From Pyxidicoccus caerfyrddinensis (GTDB taxonomy: Bacteria > Myxococcota > Myxococcia > Myxococcales > Myxococcaceae), in the NCBI RefSeq assembly GCF_010894405.1, contig NZ_JAAIYA010000009.1, forward strand, positions 62,001 through 126,000: a stretch of DNA of 64,000 bases, read 5' to 3'. The position numbers and the translations under genes are program-made. The notes below the pieces were generated by a model that made no database searches, had not been told where the DNA came from, and saw nothing but the letters and a program-made list of their open reading frames with translations. Below, one piece after another: positions 7,595 through 15,638 of this stretch. Every line of letters starts with the position of its first letter. Position 1 is the first letter of the stretch.

Positions 7595-9001
7595 ATGCGC
7601 GGTTCGTGGCAGTCCTTTTCCCTGGCGATGGTGTTCCTCGTGGGTCTGCTCGCGGGCCATCCCGCTTCAGCCCATGAACCGCTCCGTGAGCGCATCGAGT
7701 CCTTCGTGCGCGCGGAGCAGAAGCGGCAGAATGCGCCGGGCGTCGCGGTGGCCGTCGTCAGCCACGGCAGGGTCATCGTGGCGAAGGGGTATGGCCTCTC
7801 GAACCTGGAGCATCAGGTTCCCGTCACCCCGGACACCCTCTTCCAGTCCGGCTCCCTGGGCAAGCAGTTCACCGCCATGACGGTGATGCTCCAGGTGGAG
7901 GCGGGCCGCATCTCGCTGTCCGACAGCATCAAGAAGTACTTCCCCGACGCGCCCGCGACCTGGGCCCCCATCACGATTCGCCACCTGCTGACACACACCT
8001 CCGGCCTCGGGGACCTGGATGGGCTGATCGACGTGCGCAAGGACTACACGGACGCGGAGTTCGCGCAGTTCCTCTACACGCTGCCCCTGGACTTCCCCGC
8101 CGGCCTGCGATGGAGCTACAGCAACTCCGGCTACGTCCTGCTGGGCCTCCTGGTGAACCGGGTCGCGGGCACCTCCTACGTCAACGTCCTCGGCGAGCAG
8201 GTGTTCAAGCCCACCCGCATGAAGACGGCGCGCGGCATCAGCGAGGCGGACATCGTTCCGAACCGCGCGGCCGGCTACCGCATGCTCGACGGGGTGGTGA
8301 AGAACCAGGAGTGGGTCTCCCCCTCCCTCAACACCACGGGGGACGGCTCGCTCTACTTCTCCCTGAAGGACATGCTGGCATGGGATGAAGCCGTGGATGA
8401 CCGCGCCGTCCTGACGAAGGCGAGCTGGCGGGACATCCTGACGCCCGTGAAGCTCGACAGCGGCGCCTCCTACCCCTACGGCTTCGGGTGGGTCCTCCAG
8501 GAGCGCAACGGCCAGCCCCTGCACCAGCACACCGGTTCATGGCAGGGCTTCATGTCCGCCTACTACCGCTTCCTCGGCGACGACCTCTCCATCATCGTGC
8601 TGCTCAACTTCAATCAGGCGGACCCCGCGGCCTTCGTCAATGGCATCGCCGCCATCGTCAACCCCGCGCTCGCCGTGCCTCCGCTGGCCGCCATTCCGGA
8701 CCTCGAGCCGGAGGTCACCGCCCGGCTCGCGACGCTGCTCGAGCAGCTGCGGGCAGGAACGCTGAACCCGGCCGAGTTCGCGTACGTCCCCGGGTGGTTC
8801 TTCCCGGAGGCCGTGCCGTACTACCAGTCGCTGCTGCAGAGCCTGGGGCCGTCGGGACCGCTCGTCCTGGCGAAGCGGGAAGTGCTGGGCGATGACCGCG
8901 TCTACACGTACCTGGTGAAGGCCGGCTCCACGACGCTGCGCTACCGGGTGGCGATCATCCCGGATGGCCGGGTGTCCGCCTTCGCGCTGAGCCCGTACTA
9001 G
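7595..9001 (+). CDS. Beta-lactamase-fold serine hydrolase, exported
   Basis: This 468-residue protein belongs to the class C beta-lactamase/DD-peptidase superfamily (Beta-lactamase Pfam fold). It has a Sec signal peptide ending at PASA (residue 26). Catalytic motifs are SLGK (S87 nucleophile, K90), YSN (about 173) and HTG (about 312) in place of KTG. Family members include esterases, D-aminopeptidases and penicillin-binding enzymes, so the substrate cannot be read from sequence. A roughly 100-residue C-terminal extension follows the catalytic domain. ATG 7595 was chosen for the signal peptide and the GGAG ribosome site. Confidence 0.88.
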   Translation: MRGSWQSFSLAMVFLVGLLAGHPASAHEPLRERIESFVRAEQKRQNAPGVAVAVVSHGRVIVAKGYGLSNLEHQVPVTPDTLFQSGSLGKQFTAMTVMLQVEAGRISLSDSIKKYFPDAPATWAPITIRHLLTHTSGLGDLDGLIDVRKDYTDAEFAQFLYTLPLDFPAGLRWSYSNSGYVLLGLLVNRVAGTSYVNVLGEQVFKPTRMKTARGISEADIVPNRAAGYRMLDGVVKNQEWVSPSLNTTGDGSLYFSLKDMLAWDEAVDDRAVLTKASWRDILTPVKLDSGASYPYGFGWVLQERNGQPLHQHTGSWQGFMSAYYRFLGDDLSIIVLLNFNQADPAAFVNGIAAIVNPALAVPPLAAIPDLEPEVTARLATLLEQLRAGTLNPAEFAYVPGWFFPEAVPYYQSLLQSLGPSGPLVLAKREVLGDDRVYTYLVKAGSTTLRYRVAIIPDGRVSAFALSPY

Positions 9002-9150
9002 TCCTCGGACAGCGTGTTCCTGGGGCGCTTCTCCAAGTGGGAGGCGCCTCGACATGCCGCGGTCCGACACGGCGAGCACGGCGGTCGTGCGCCAATACCG
9101 TCTGGCAACCGGCCGTGCCTCGCCGTCCGTGGACTGTCTTCCCCCATGCC

Positions 9151-10938
9151 TCACCGCCCGTGCAGAGGCCACACCCAGGGGACGAGCAGCACGAGCGCGG
9201 CGAGCATCAGCGCGGTGAGCGGCCCTCCGAGCCGGAGGAAGTCGCTGAAGCGGTAGCGCCCGGGCCCGTAGACGAGCATGCAGCTCGGCTCGAGGGGCGT
9301 GAGGAACGAGCACGACGCGGCGAGCGCAATCCCCATGGCGAAGCCGCGCGGGTCCACGCCCAGCCCCGACGCCGCGCTCAACGCCACCGGCAGCATGACG
9401 AGCGCCGCGGCCTGGTTGCTCATCGGGATGGAGAGGATGACGGTCAGCACCATCAGACACAGCAGCACCAGTCGGGGGCCACCCACCTCCGCGAGCCCCG
9501 CGGCGAAGCCGCCGAGCAGCTGCCCCGCCCCGCTCTTCTCCATGGCCAGCCCGAGCGCCATCATCGACCCGATGAGCAGCACCACCCGCCAGTCGATGCG
9601 GAACACGAGCTTCGCGTCCAGGCACCCGGTGAGGACCATGAGCAGCACGCCGGCCACTCCCGCGAACGCCAGGGACACCGCGCCGCTCGAGCCCGCCACC
9701 AGCGCGGCGACGAAGATGAGGCCGGCGAGCAGCGCCCGCGAGCGGCGCGGCAGCGGCAGGAAGCCCAGGTCCGGCATCAGCAGCAGCGTGGGCTCGTCCA
9801 CCAGCGCGTGAAGGCGCTCACGCGGGCCCGCGAGCAGCAGCGCATCTCCCGGCTGCAGCCGCACGTTCCGCAGGGAACCCAGTTCCTGGGAGCGCAGGGG
9901 CCGCTGGATGGACGGGTGGCGGTGCAGCGCCAGCAGGCGGACGCCGAAGCGCCGCGAGAAGCCCACGTCGCCCACCCGCACTCCCGCAAGCCCGCTCGTC
10001 GGCTGGACGATGGCCTCGGCGAGCACGGGCTCCGACCCGCGCCGCGAAGTGCGCGTGTCCACGCCGTGCGCCGTCTCCAGGCCGCGCAGCTGCACCGGAC
10101 GCAGGATGTCCCGGCGCCGCCCGCTGAGGAGCAGCCGGTCCCCCGGCGAGAGGAGGACGCCCGGCCCCAGTGCCAGCATGGAGCCGGCCTGCGTGAGCGA
10201 CACCACCTCCAGCCCCAGGCGGCGCTCGAGCCAGTCCAGTCCCTTCCCCACGAGCCGGGAGCCGTGGGGCACCCGGGCCTCGGTGACGAAGTGGCGGCCC
10301 TGCCCGCCGTCCGCCTCCGCGCCCGTGCGAACAGGCAGGAGCCGGGGCGCCAGGAGGACGACCAGCACGATTCCCAGGAGCGCCAGGGGCAGCCCGGCGG
10401 GTGTCAGCTCGATGAGGCCGATGGGCCCGAGGCCGAGGTCCTCCAGACGCGCGGAGACCACCAGGTTGGTGGAGGTGCCGTAGAGAAAGCCCATCCCACC
10501 CAACATGGACGCGAAGGCGAGCGGCATCAGCACCCAGCTGCGGCGCAGCCCCGCGGCCTTCGCTCCGCGCAGGACGACCGGCAGGAAGGCCGCCGTGGTG
10601 ACCGTGTTCGAGACCACCGAGGAGAAGGCCGCGACCAGGACCATCACCCCCAGCAGGAAGCCCCTCGGCCCGAGCCGGCCCAGGTGGGACAGCCAGGCGC
10701 CGGCCCGGTGCATCACCCCCGCGGAGGCCAGCCCCTCGGTCATCGCCAGCAGCGCGAAGATGAAGATGACCGTCTCGTTGGAGAACCCGGCGAAGGCCTC
10801 CGCGGGCGTCAGCACGCCCGTGAGCCCCAGCAGGCACACCACGGCCAGCGAGGTGACCTCGAGCGGGATTCGCTCCAGGGAGAAGAGGACGATGGTCACC
10901 AGCACGATGGCCAGCACGAGCGAGATATCGGTGAACAT
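9151..10938 (-). CDS. SLC13/DASS-type anion permease with RCK_C domains
   Basis: This 595-residue membrane transporter has hydrophobic helices in the first 180 residues, including the motif GFSNETVIFIFALLAM, then a soluble insert of about 190 residues. The insert holds two TrkA-C/RCK_C-like modules (VPHGSRLVGKG... and VQPTSGLAGVRVG...). More helices follow, with the second half-site IPMSNQAAALVMLPVALS. This is the layout of SLC13-family sulfate/dicarboxylate/citrate permeases with regulatory RCK_C domains. The ATG has an AGGAG ribosome site. It lies 45 bases downstream of the HAD-like gene on the same strand and is probably co-transcribed. Confidence 0.88.
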   Translation of the reverse strand: MFTDISLVLAIVLVTIVLFSLERIPLEVTSLAVVCLLGLTGVLTPAEAFAGFSNETVIFIFALLAMTEGLASAGVMHRAGAWLSHLGRLGPRGFLLGVMVLVAAFSSVVSNTVTTAAFLPVVLRGAKAAGLRRSWVLMPLAFASMLGGMGFLYGTSTNLVVSARLEDLGLGPIGLIELTPAGLPLALLGIVLVVLLAPRLLPVRTGAEADGGQGRHFVTEARVPHGSRLVGKGLDWLERRLGLEVVSLTQAGSMLALGPGVLLSPGDRLLLSGRRRDILRPVQLRGLETAHGVDTRTSRRGSEPVLAEAIVQPTSGLAGVRVGDVGFSRRFGVRLLALHRHPSIQRPLRSQELGSLRNVRLQPGDALLLAGPRERLHALVDEPTLLLMPDLGFLPLPRRSRALLAGLIFVAALVAGSSGAVSLAFAGVAGVLLMVLTGCLDAKLVFRIDWRVVLLIGSMMALGLAMEKSGAGQLLGGFAAGLAEVGGPRLVLLCLMVLTVILSIPMSNQAAALVMLPVALSAASGLGVDPRGFAMGIALAASCSFLTPLEPSCMLVYGPGRYRFSDFLRLGGPLTALMLAALVLLVPWVWPLHGR

Positions 10939-10983
10939 GTGACGCTCCTGGGTGGATGCTCGGGCGCACCAGCCGCCCCCGCC

Positions 10984-12690
10984 TCAGGCCGCCAGCGCGT
11001 AATGGTGGGTGATGGCGCCGCACACCTCGCGGCGGCTGTCCGACGCGGGCAGCTCGTAGCGGCACTCGATGGCGGCGACCTTCCGGGCGAGCGCGTCGTC
11101 GTGCAGAACGTCCCGGAGCCAGCGTGAGAAGTCTCCGTTCCAGAGGTGGAAGAGCCAGGTGTCGTCGTCCACCTGCGCCGCCAGGCGGCAGAAGGCGCGC
11201 AGGTTGTGGGCTCGCGGGCTGGTCCGCCCGCGACGGCCCCGGAAGGTGAAGCCGAGCGCGCCCAGGTCCCCCTCCACCTGCTCGGGGACACGGCGCAGGC
11301 GCTCGGCCCGCCGCGGCGGGGCCCGGAGCCGCAGCGGCCAGCGCCCTTCCGCGATGAACCAGGCGAGCACCGCATGCTCCGCCCCCGCGGACAGGGGCAG
11401 GTGCAGCGCCGTCTCCTCGATTGCACCGGCGAGCTGCTGGAGGGCCCGGGCAGGCGCCGGCCCCACGCCCACCGCTACATCCATCTGCTCGAGGATGGGG
11501 CGCGCCACCGCGCCCGGGTCTTCGACCCGCAGGAGTGTCTCCCCGAGCTTCGGCGCGTCGCGAAGCGCGTCCCGCGCTCCGGCGGGCCACAGGCGCTGCG
11601 CGCCGTTGACGATGAGCCAGTGGGGGCGCCCCGTCCGCAGCCGCATCCCCTCGAGCGCCGGCAGCAGCTCGCGGAAGAAGCCGGGCTGCGCCTCGGGCGC
11701 CAGCGCGGCGAGGCTCACCACGGGCTTCACGGCAGGGGCCGTCAGCGCCGCCATCACCTGGGACACCCGGGGGACGTGCAGCCTGTCGCCCAGCTTCACC
11801 ATGTCGTCGCGCGGCTCGAAGTCCCCGATGCAGTCGATGACGCAGGGCTGGTACCTCCGCTGGAGGAGGCGCTCGAGGAAGCCCTGCACGTAGCTGGCCC
11901 CCTCGTCACCGCGCGGTCCGACGACGAGGAGGTTCTCTCCGTACGCGGGGATGCCCACGCGCTCACCCGACGGGCCATACCCGAGGGTCAGCGAGTCTTG
12001 AGGTGTCCACACCCCGTCCGTCCGGAGGTCGTGCTGGACCAGCTCCTCGACGAGCTCGACCACCCCCGCGCCCGCCGCGCCGCGCGTCGTGAAGGCGGCC
12101 CGCTCCTTGAGCGCCGGCAGGGCGTTGGCGACGGCCACCGCGCACTCACTCACGTCGAGCAGCGAGTGGTCGTTGGCACCGGCGCCGAGGCTGACGACCT
12201 CGTGCACCGACATCCCGAGCGACAGCAGGGCCTCACGCAGTCCCTCTCCCTTGTTGATGCCCGGCGGCACGGCGAGAACGCGCTCCCCGGCGAAGATGAC
12301 CTGCAGCTCGAGGCCCAGCTCGCCCACGGCCTCCACGAACGCGCCGGCCTGGGCGCGCGGGGCGTAGACCACCGCCTGTCCGCGCACGAGCGGGGTGACA
12401 CCACGCTGGAGCATCGCGCGGACGAAGGACTCGGGAACCGGGCGGCACAGGGCCGTGCTCTCGCGGCGCGCGGGCCAGTAGAGGAGCGCGCCGTTCTCCG
12501 CGACGACACAGTCGAAGAGCTCCAGGGACGAGAAGACAGACGTGAGGTCCGCGAGCCTCCGCGAGGTGACCAGGATGACGCGGCGCCCGGTGTGGCGCAG
12601 GCGCGAGAGCGCCGCCAGCGCGGCCTCATCGGCACGGCCGCCGGTCGCAAGGGTTCCATCCAGGTTCATGGCAAGGGCGAGGTAGCGCAT
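10984..12690 (-). CDS. HAD-IIB / P-loop fusion with both active sites degenerate
   Basis: This 568-residue protein consists of an N-terminal Cof-type HAD phosphatase domain (about 1-215), a P-loop-like domain (about 245-470), and a conserved C-terminal segment (HNLRAFCRL... WLFHLWNGDFSRWL). The DxDGT nucleophile motif reads NLDGT, so the first Asp is Asn9 (codon AAC). The metal-binding GDxxND reads GAGAND. The motif-III Lys (GINKGEG) is kept. The P-loop position reads VGPRGDEGAS (257-266) with no GKS/T, although strand VIDCIGDFE resembles a Walker B strand. The protein is probably a non-catalytic or regulatory paralogue. It lies just upstream of the SLC13 permease. Confidence 0.82.
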   Translation of the reverse strand: MRYLALAMNLDGTLATGGRADEAALAALSRLRHTGRRVILVTSRRLADLTSVFSSLELFDCVVAENGALLYWPARRESTALCRPVPESFVRAMLQRGVTPLVRGQAVVYAPRAQAGAFVEAVGELGLELQVIFAGERVLAVPPGINKGEGLREALLSLGMSVHEVVSLGAGANDHSLLDVSECAVAVANALPALKERAAFTTRGAAGAGVVELVEELVQHDLRTDGVWTPQDSLTLGYGPSGERVGIPAYGENLLVVGPRGDEGASYVQGFLERLLQRRYQPCVIDCIGDFEPRDDMVKLGDRLHVPRVSQVMAALTAPAVKPVVSLAALAPEAQPGFFRELLPALEGMRLRTGRPHWLIVNGAQRLWPAGARDALRDAPKLGETLLRVEDPGAVARPILEQMDVAVGVGPAPARALQQLAGAIEETALHLPLSAGAEHAVLAWFIAEGRWPLRLRAPPRRAERLRRVPEQVEGDLGALGFTFRGRRGRTSPRAHNLRAFCRLAAQVDDDTWLFHLWNGDFSRWLRDVLHDDALARKVAAIECRYELPASDSRREVCGAITHHYALAA

Positions 12691-13042
12691 GGCTCTCCCG
12701 GGGGCAGGGGGTGGGATGACGACTCAGGGGGGAAGGTCGGAGCGACATGTGGGGCGGGGCCCCACGGCACGGCACTCCCGCGTGCTGTCACGCGGTGCGG
12801 CGAGCACGAGCTCCACTCAGCAAGCGCGAGACCCCTCTACGAGCGAGGCGTCCCTGCGCGAGCGAGGAGCCAGGCGGCTGCCCGGTGACGGATGCACGAA
12901 CGAAGGCGCAGCCCGGCCCGGCGGGTGTGGTGCTTCCCCTGGGCTGGCAGCGACAACGTGGGCATCTCGACCTCCTCCTGAGCAACCCCTCCTGCGCGAC
13001 GCTTCTTCCCCCTGCTCTCCCTTACGGCGCCAGGGCGCGGCC
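12691..13042. other. Intergenic region, 352 bp
   Basis: This stretch lies between two minus-strand genes. A GGGAG ribosome site for the HAD-like gene is at its left end. I see no convincing gene, tRNA, repeat or terminator in it. Confidence 0.4.
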
Positions 13043-14014
13043 TCAGGCGGAAGCGTCGACGAACCCGCTGATGGCGGGAATCACCTTCCCGGGCGCCTCC
13101 TCCATCAGCCAGTGCCCAGAGCCCGTCACCACCTCGCCCCGGACATCGGAAGCCACCTGCTCGACCTGTTCGATGAGGAACCTGCCGCCGGACTTCTCGC
13201 CGGCGAGGACCAGCACCGGCATCTCCAGGCGCTTCGTGCCCAATTGGGCGAAGTCCCGGGCATCCCGCTCGAAGTCGCGGAAGTACTCCATGCCGGCGCG
13301 CATGCCTCCCGGCTGCGCGTAGGCCGCCGTGTAGATGCGGCGGTCCTCCTCCGGCACCGAGTGTTGGGGGTCGGCCGCGAAGTCATTCCAGAAGTGCTCG
13401 AAGTAGATGCGCTCGCGCCCCTGGACCAGGGCCAGCGGCACTTCGCCGAAGAAGTGGAAGTGCCACGTGTCCTTCGCGAGCCCGAAGTTCCTCCAGTTCC
13501 CAATCCCGGGCAGGAAGGCATCCATCAGCACCACGCGCTCGGTCGCCTCCGGGGACTGCGCGGCGAAGGCATAGGCCACCATCATTCCAATGTCGTGCCC
13601 GACGATGGTGACGCGCTCGAACCCCAGGGACGACACCAATTCGTGGATGTCCACGGCCATGTTCTTCTTGTCGTAGCCGGACACCGGCTTGTCCGAGCCC
13701 CCTGCACCGCGCAGGTCCGGGACGATGACCGTGTGCCGCCGGACGAGCAACGGCATGAGGGAGTGCCACGCGTAGCCCGTCTGCGTATAGCCATGGAGCA
13801 GGACCACCGGACTGCCCTGGCCACCCGTGAGGTAGTGCAGCCGGACGCCGTTGACGTCGGCGAAGCGCTCGGTGAAGCCCTCGGGGATGTGGCCGTTCCA
13901 GGCACCGGGCGGGGAGGCTTCCGCCCCCTCCTTCGCCACTGCCTGGCCTGCCCCTCCTTCAGTGGCGCTGGCGTCCGTGACCTGCTTCCCCTCGGGCCTC
14001 ATCGGTTTGCTCAT
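13043..14014 (-). CDS. Alpha/beta hydrolase, epoxide-hydrolase/dehalogenase-like
   Basis: This 323-residue alpha/beta-hydrolase has the oxyanion motif HGYTQTG (74-80), nucleophile Asp in VGHDIGMM (D141), which is the epoxide hydrolase/haloalkane dehalogenase type rather than the Ser esterase type, and catalytic His in GSGHWLMEEAP (H301). A cap domain lies between. About 40 Ala/Gly/Glu-rich residues precede the fold, and there is no clear signal peptide. ATG 14014 was chosen because upstream codons are non-coding in character. The natural substrate is unknown. Confidence 0.85.
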   Translation of the reverse strand: MSKPMRPEGKQVTDASATEGGAGQAVAKEGAEASPPGAWNGHIPEGFTERFADVNGVRLHYLTGGQGSPVVLLHGYTQTGYAWHSLMPLLVRRHTVIVPDLRGAGGSDKPVSGYDKKNMAVDIHELVSSLGFERVTIVGHDIGMMVAYAFAAQSPEATERVVLMDAFLPGIGNWRNFGLAKDTWHFHFFGEVPLALVQGRERIYFEHFWNDFAADPQHSVPEEDRRIYTAAYAQPGGMRAGMEYFRDFERDARDFAQLGTKRLEMPVLVLAGEKSGGRFLIEQVEQVASDVRGEVVTGSGHWLMEEAPGKVIPAISGFVDASA

Positions 14015-14163
14015 GCCCGCAAACGTAGGCACCGGCCCCTGGCCCCGGCGGGACACACCGCCGAGCAGGCGCGGGCTCGGAGGGCCCCGCACGGAAAAGA
14101 AATCAGAGCGCTGTCAGGGACGAATTATCGCCGCGTCAGTCCCCCATGAAAGGAGCGGTGGCC

Positions 14164-14319
14164 ATGAATACGACGAACCGGAAGAGCCCGACGCAGTCCC
14201 AGTTGAAGAACAACCCCTGGCACAGCATCTCTGTCCTCCCGTGCATGCGCCCCGCCGCCGTCCCAAGCTTTTCCGTGGGACTCCGCTCGTATCACGGCCT
14301 CTCGCCCGACTCCTGCTGA
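14164..14319 (+). CDS. Possible small ORF (51 residues) before the tRNA array
   Basis: This is a short frame with ATG at 14164 and a strong AAAGGAG ribosome site at good spacing, ending TGA at 14319. The predicted peptide is polar and Ser/Pro-rich, with two Cys, one of them the last residue (DSC), and no membrane segment. It is followed by a hairpin and a terminator-like structure before the first tRNA. Codon bias is weaker than in neighbouring genes, so it may be a leader peptide, a small toxin-like peptide or chance. Confidence 0.35.
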   Translation: MNTTNRKSPTQSQLKNNPWHSISVLPCMRPAAVPSFSVGLRSYHGLSPDSC

Positions 14320-14354
14320 CGCTCCCGTCGTGTCTCCGACACGCGAAGCCATGC

Positions 14355-14395
14355 AGAGGCCGGGCTCCCCAAAGGGACCCCGGCCTCTCGGCTTT
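14355..14395 (+). terminator. Terminator-like hairpin before the tRNA array
   Basis: A perfect 10-bp stem, AGAGGCCGGG at 14355-14364 with 14379-14388, is followed by CGGCTTTT. It probably ends the small-ORF transcript, or acts as an attenuator ahead of the tRNAs. Confidence 0.6.
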
Positions 14396-14413
14396 TGGGC
14401 TCCCGCTCCATCC

Positions 14414-14498
14414 GGGGACGTAGAGCGTTACGGAGACGCGCCAGCCTGTAGAGCTGGAGCCCGAGAGGGCCCGCTGGGTTCGACTCCCAGCGTCCCCA
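14414..14498 (+). tRNA. tRNA-Tyr (GTA)
   Basis: Acceptor GGGGACG/CGTCCCC, anticodon stem CCAGC/GCTGG, loop CTGTAGA giving GTA. It has a long class II variable arm, as expected for bacterial tRNA-Tyr. The T loop is TTCGACT. No CCA is encoded. First gene of the array. Confidence 0.85.
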
Positions 14499-14523
14499 TC
14501 ACCGCAGATTCGCAGCACCACTC

Positions 14524-14598
14524 CTGGGTGTAGCTCAGTCTGGCCAGAGCGCACGGTTCGGGTCCGTGAGGCCGCAGGTTCAAATCCTGTCACCCAGA
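14524..14598 (+). tRNA. tRNA-Pro (CGG)
   Basis: Acceptor CTGGGTG/CACCCAG, D stem GCTC/GAGC, anticodon stem CACGG/CCGTG with loop TTCGGGT giving CGG, and T arm GCAGG-TTCAAAT-CCTGT. Reads CCG. No CCA is encoded. Confidence 0.88.
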
Positions 14599-14619
14599 TA
14601 CGCAACACATTGCAGTGCA

Positions 14620-14690
14620 CGGGGTATGGCTCAAAGGCAGAGCTCCCGCTTGATAAGCGGGCGGTCCCGGTTCGACTCCGGGTGCCCCGA
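14620..14690 (+). tRNA. tRNA-Ile (GAT)
   Basis: Acceptor CGGGGTA/TGCCCCG with one wobble, anticodon stem CCCGC/GCGGG, loop TTGATAA giving GAT. T loop TTCGACT. No CCA is encoded. Confidence 0.88.
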
Positions 14691-14696
14691 CTTCAT

Positions 14697-14768
14697 GTTG
14701 GCCAACGGCGAATGGTGAGCCACCGGGATGTGACCCCGGGGAAGAGGGTTCGATTCCCTCTGGTCAAC
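14697..14768 (+). tRNA. tRNA-His (GTG)
   Basis: Anticodon stem CCGGG/CCCGG with loop ATGTGAC giving GTG. The acceptor is 8 bp, with an encoded G at -1 (14697) facing C73 (14768). This is the histidine identity pair, and it supports the call. Confidence 0.87.
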
Positions 14769-14844
14769 CAGCAGCAACTCTCTGACAACTGAATCGCAGT
14801 GGTGAAAGCACGCCGCCCGCTCACTCCAGGGGCGGCACGCAAAC

Positions 14845-14915
14845 ACCTCCGTAGCTCAACGGCTGAGCACCCGGCTCTTACCCGGGCGGTGAGGGTTCGA
14901 ATCCCTCCGGAGGTA
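14845..14915 (+). tRNA. tRNA-Lys (CTT)
   Basis: Acceptor ACCTCCG/CGGAGGT, D stem GCTC/GAGC, anticodon stem CCCGG/CCGGG with loop CTCTTAC giving CTT, T arm GAGGG-TTCGAAT-CCCTC. Reads AAG. Confidence 0.9.
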
Positions 14916-14920
14916 CTCAC

Positions 14921-14991
14921 GCGGGTGTCGTCCAGCGGCAGGACTTCGGTGTCCCATACCGACGACACGGGTTCGAATCCCGTCACCCGCT
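14921..14991 (+). tRNA. tRNA-Gly (CCC)
   Basis: Acceptor GCGGGTG/CACCCGC, anticodon stem TCGGT/ACCGA, loop GTCCCAT giving CCC, discriminator T as usual for Gly. Starts 5 bases after the Lys gene. Confidence 0.88.
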
Positions 14992-15005
14992 TTCACGTCT
15001 TCTCT

Positions 15006-15077
15006 ACCAGGGTGGTCAAACGGCTACGACGGCGGATTCTGACTCCGCAAGCGCAGGTTCGATTCCTGCCCCTGGTT
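15006..15077 (+). tRNA. tRNA-Gln (CTG)
   Basis: Acceptor ACCAGGG/CCCTGGT, anticodon stem GCGGA/TCCGC, loop TTCTGAC giving CTG, T arm GCAGG-TTCGATT-CCTGC. Discriminator T is unusual for Gln, where G is typical. Confidence 0.86.
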
Positions 15078-15106
15078 CTCGATAGCACGCAGCAAGCGCA
15101 GCACAT

Positions 15107-15178
15107 TCCCCGGTAGCTCAATGGCAGAGCACGCGGCTGTTAACCGCGGGGTTGAAGGTTCGAGTCCTTCCCGGGGAG
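15107..15178 (+). tRNA. tRNA-Asn (GTT)
   Basis: Acceptor TCCCCGG/CCGGGGA, D stem GCTC/GAGC, anticodon stem CGCGG/CCGCG, loop CTGTTAA giving GTT, T arm GAAGG-TTCGAGT-CCTTC, discriminator G. Confidence 0.9.
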
Positions 15179-15189
15179 CTGATTCACAT

Positions 15190-15259
15190 GGCCTGTTCCG
15201 CCTGGGGCGGCAGCGGTCTGCAAAACCGTTTGAGGCGGGTTCGACTCCCGCACTGGCCT
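15190..15259 (+). tRNA. tRNA-Cys (GCA)
   Basis: Anticodon stem GCGGT/ACCGT, loop CTGCAAA giving GCA, T arm GCGGG-TTCGACT-CCCGC, discriminator T as in Cys. The acceptor GGCCTGT/ACTGGCC carries one T-T mismatch at the fifth pair. Confidence 0.83.
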
Positions 15260-15281
15260 CTCCGTCTCACAAGAAGCATCT

Positions 15282-15354
15282 GCCGGCCTGGCGTAGGTGG
15301 TCCGCGCGCCTGTCTGAAGCACAGGAGGACTCGGTTCGATTCCGGGGGCCGGCA
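15282..15354 (+). tRNA. tRNA-Phe (GAA)
   Basis: Acceptor GCCGGCC/GGCCGGC, anticodon stem CCTGT/ACAGG, loop CTGAAGC giving GAA, T loop TTCGATT, discriminator A. The D arm is not easily folded in canonical form. Confidence 0.85.
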
Positions 15355-15384
15355 CTCGCAGCACGCAGCAAGCAGCACCTTCAT

Positions 15385-15453
15385 AGGCCGCGCTCCGGGG
15401 AGCAGCCTCGACTCCAAATCGAAGCCAGCGGGGATCAACACCCTGGCGGCCTG
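15385..15453 (+). tRNA. tRNA-Trp (CCA), diverged
   Basis: Acceptor AGGCCGC/GCGGCCT, D stem GCTC/GAGC, anticodon loop CTCCAAA giving CCA, discriminator G as in Trp. The top anticodon-stem pair is mismatched. The T loop reads ATCAACA instead of TTCRANY, so it may fold or charge poorly. Confidence 0.7.
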
Positions 15454-15461
15454 TCTCAGAC

Positions 15462-15535
15462 GCTCCTGTAGCTCAGCTGGTAGCAGCACCGGTTTCGTAA
15501 ACCGGGGGTCGTCGGTTCGAACCCGACCGGGAGCA
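15462..15535 (+). tRNA. tRNA-Thr (CGT)
   Basis: Acceptor GCTCCTG/CGGGAGC with one wobble, anticodon stem CCGGT/ACCGG, loop TTCGTAA giving CGT, T arm GTCGG-TTCGAAC-CCGAC. Reads ACG. Confidence 0.88.
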
Positions 15536-15561
15536 CTCGTCGCACCGCGGTACCGTTTCAT

Positions 15562-15632
15562 GGGGCCATGGCTCAATGGGAGAGCGCTCGGCTTGCACCC
15601 GAGATGTCCGGGTTCGAATCCCGGTGGTTCCA
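15562..15632 (+). tRNA. tRNA-Ala (TGC)
   Basis: Acceptor GGGGCCA/TGGTTCC with two G-T pairs, anticodon stem CTCGG/CCGAG, loop CTTGCAC giving TGC, T arm CCGGG-TTCGAAT-CCCGG. It is the only T34 anticodon in the array. Confidence 0.88.
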
Positions 15633-15638
15633 CTTCAC

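Larger units (their letters stand above)
14015..14413. other. Region between the hydrolase and the tRNA array
   Basis: This 399-bp stretch contains one small + strand ORF (14164-14319), a perfect 6-bp hairpin CGTGTC-TCC-GACACG at 14329-14343, and a terminator-like hairpin at 14355-14392, 22 bases before the first tRNA. The array promoter must lie here, but I could not assign clear -35/-10 boxes. Confidence 0.4.

Noticed and set aside
9037..11127. 696-codon open frame opposite the SLC13 permease
   Set aside because: The minus strand encodes a motif-bearing transporter with a good ribosome site. The + strand frame is Arg/Gln/His-rich and featureless.
14769..14844. Possible extra tRNA in the larger array spacer between His and Lys
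   Set aside because: No acceptor pairing, T loop or anticodon arm could be folded.
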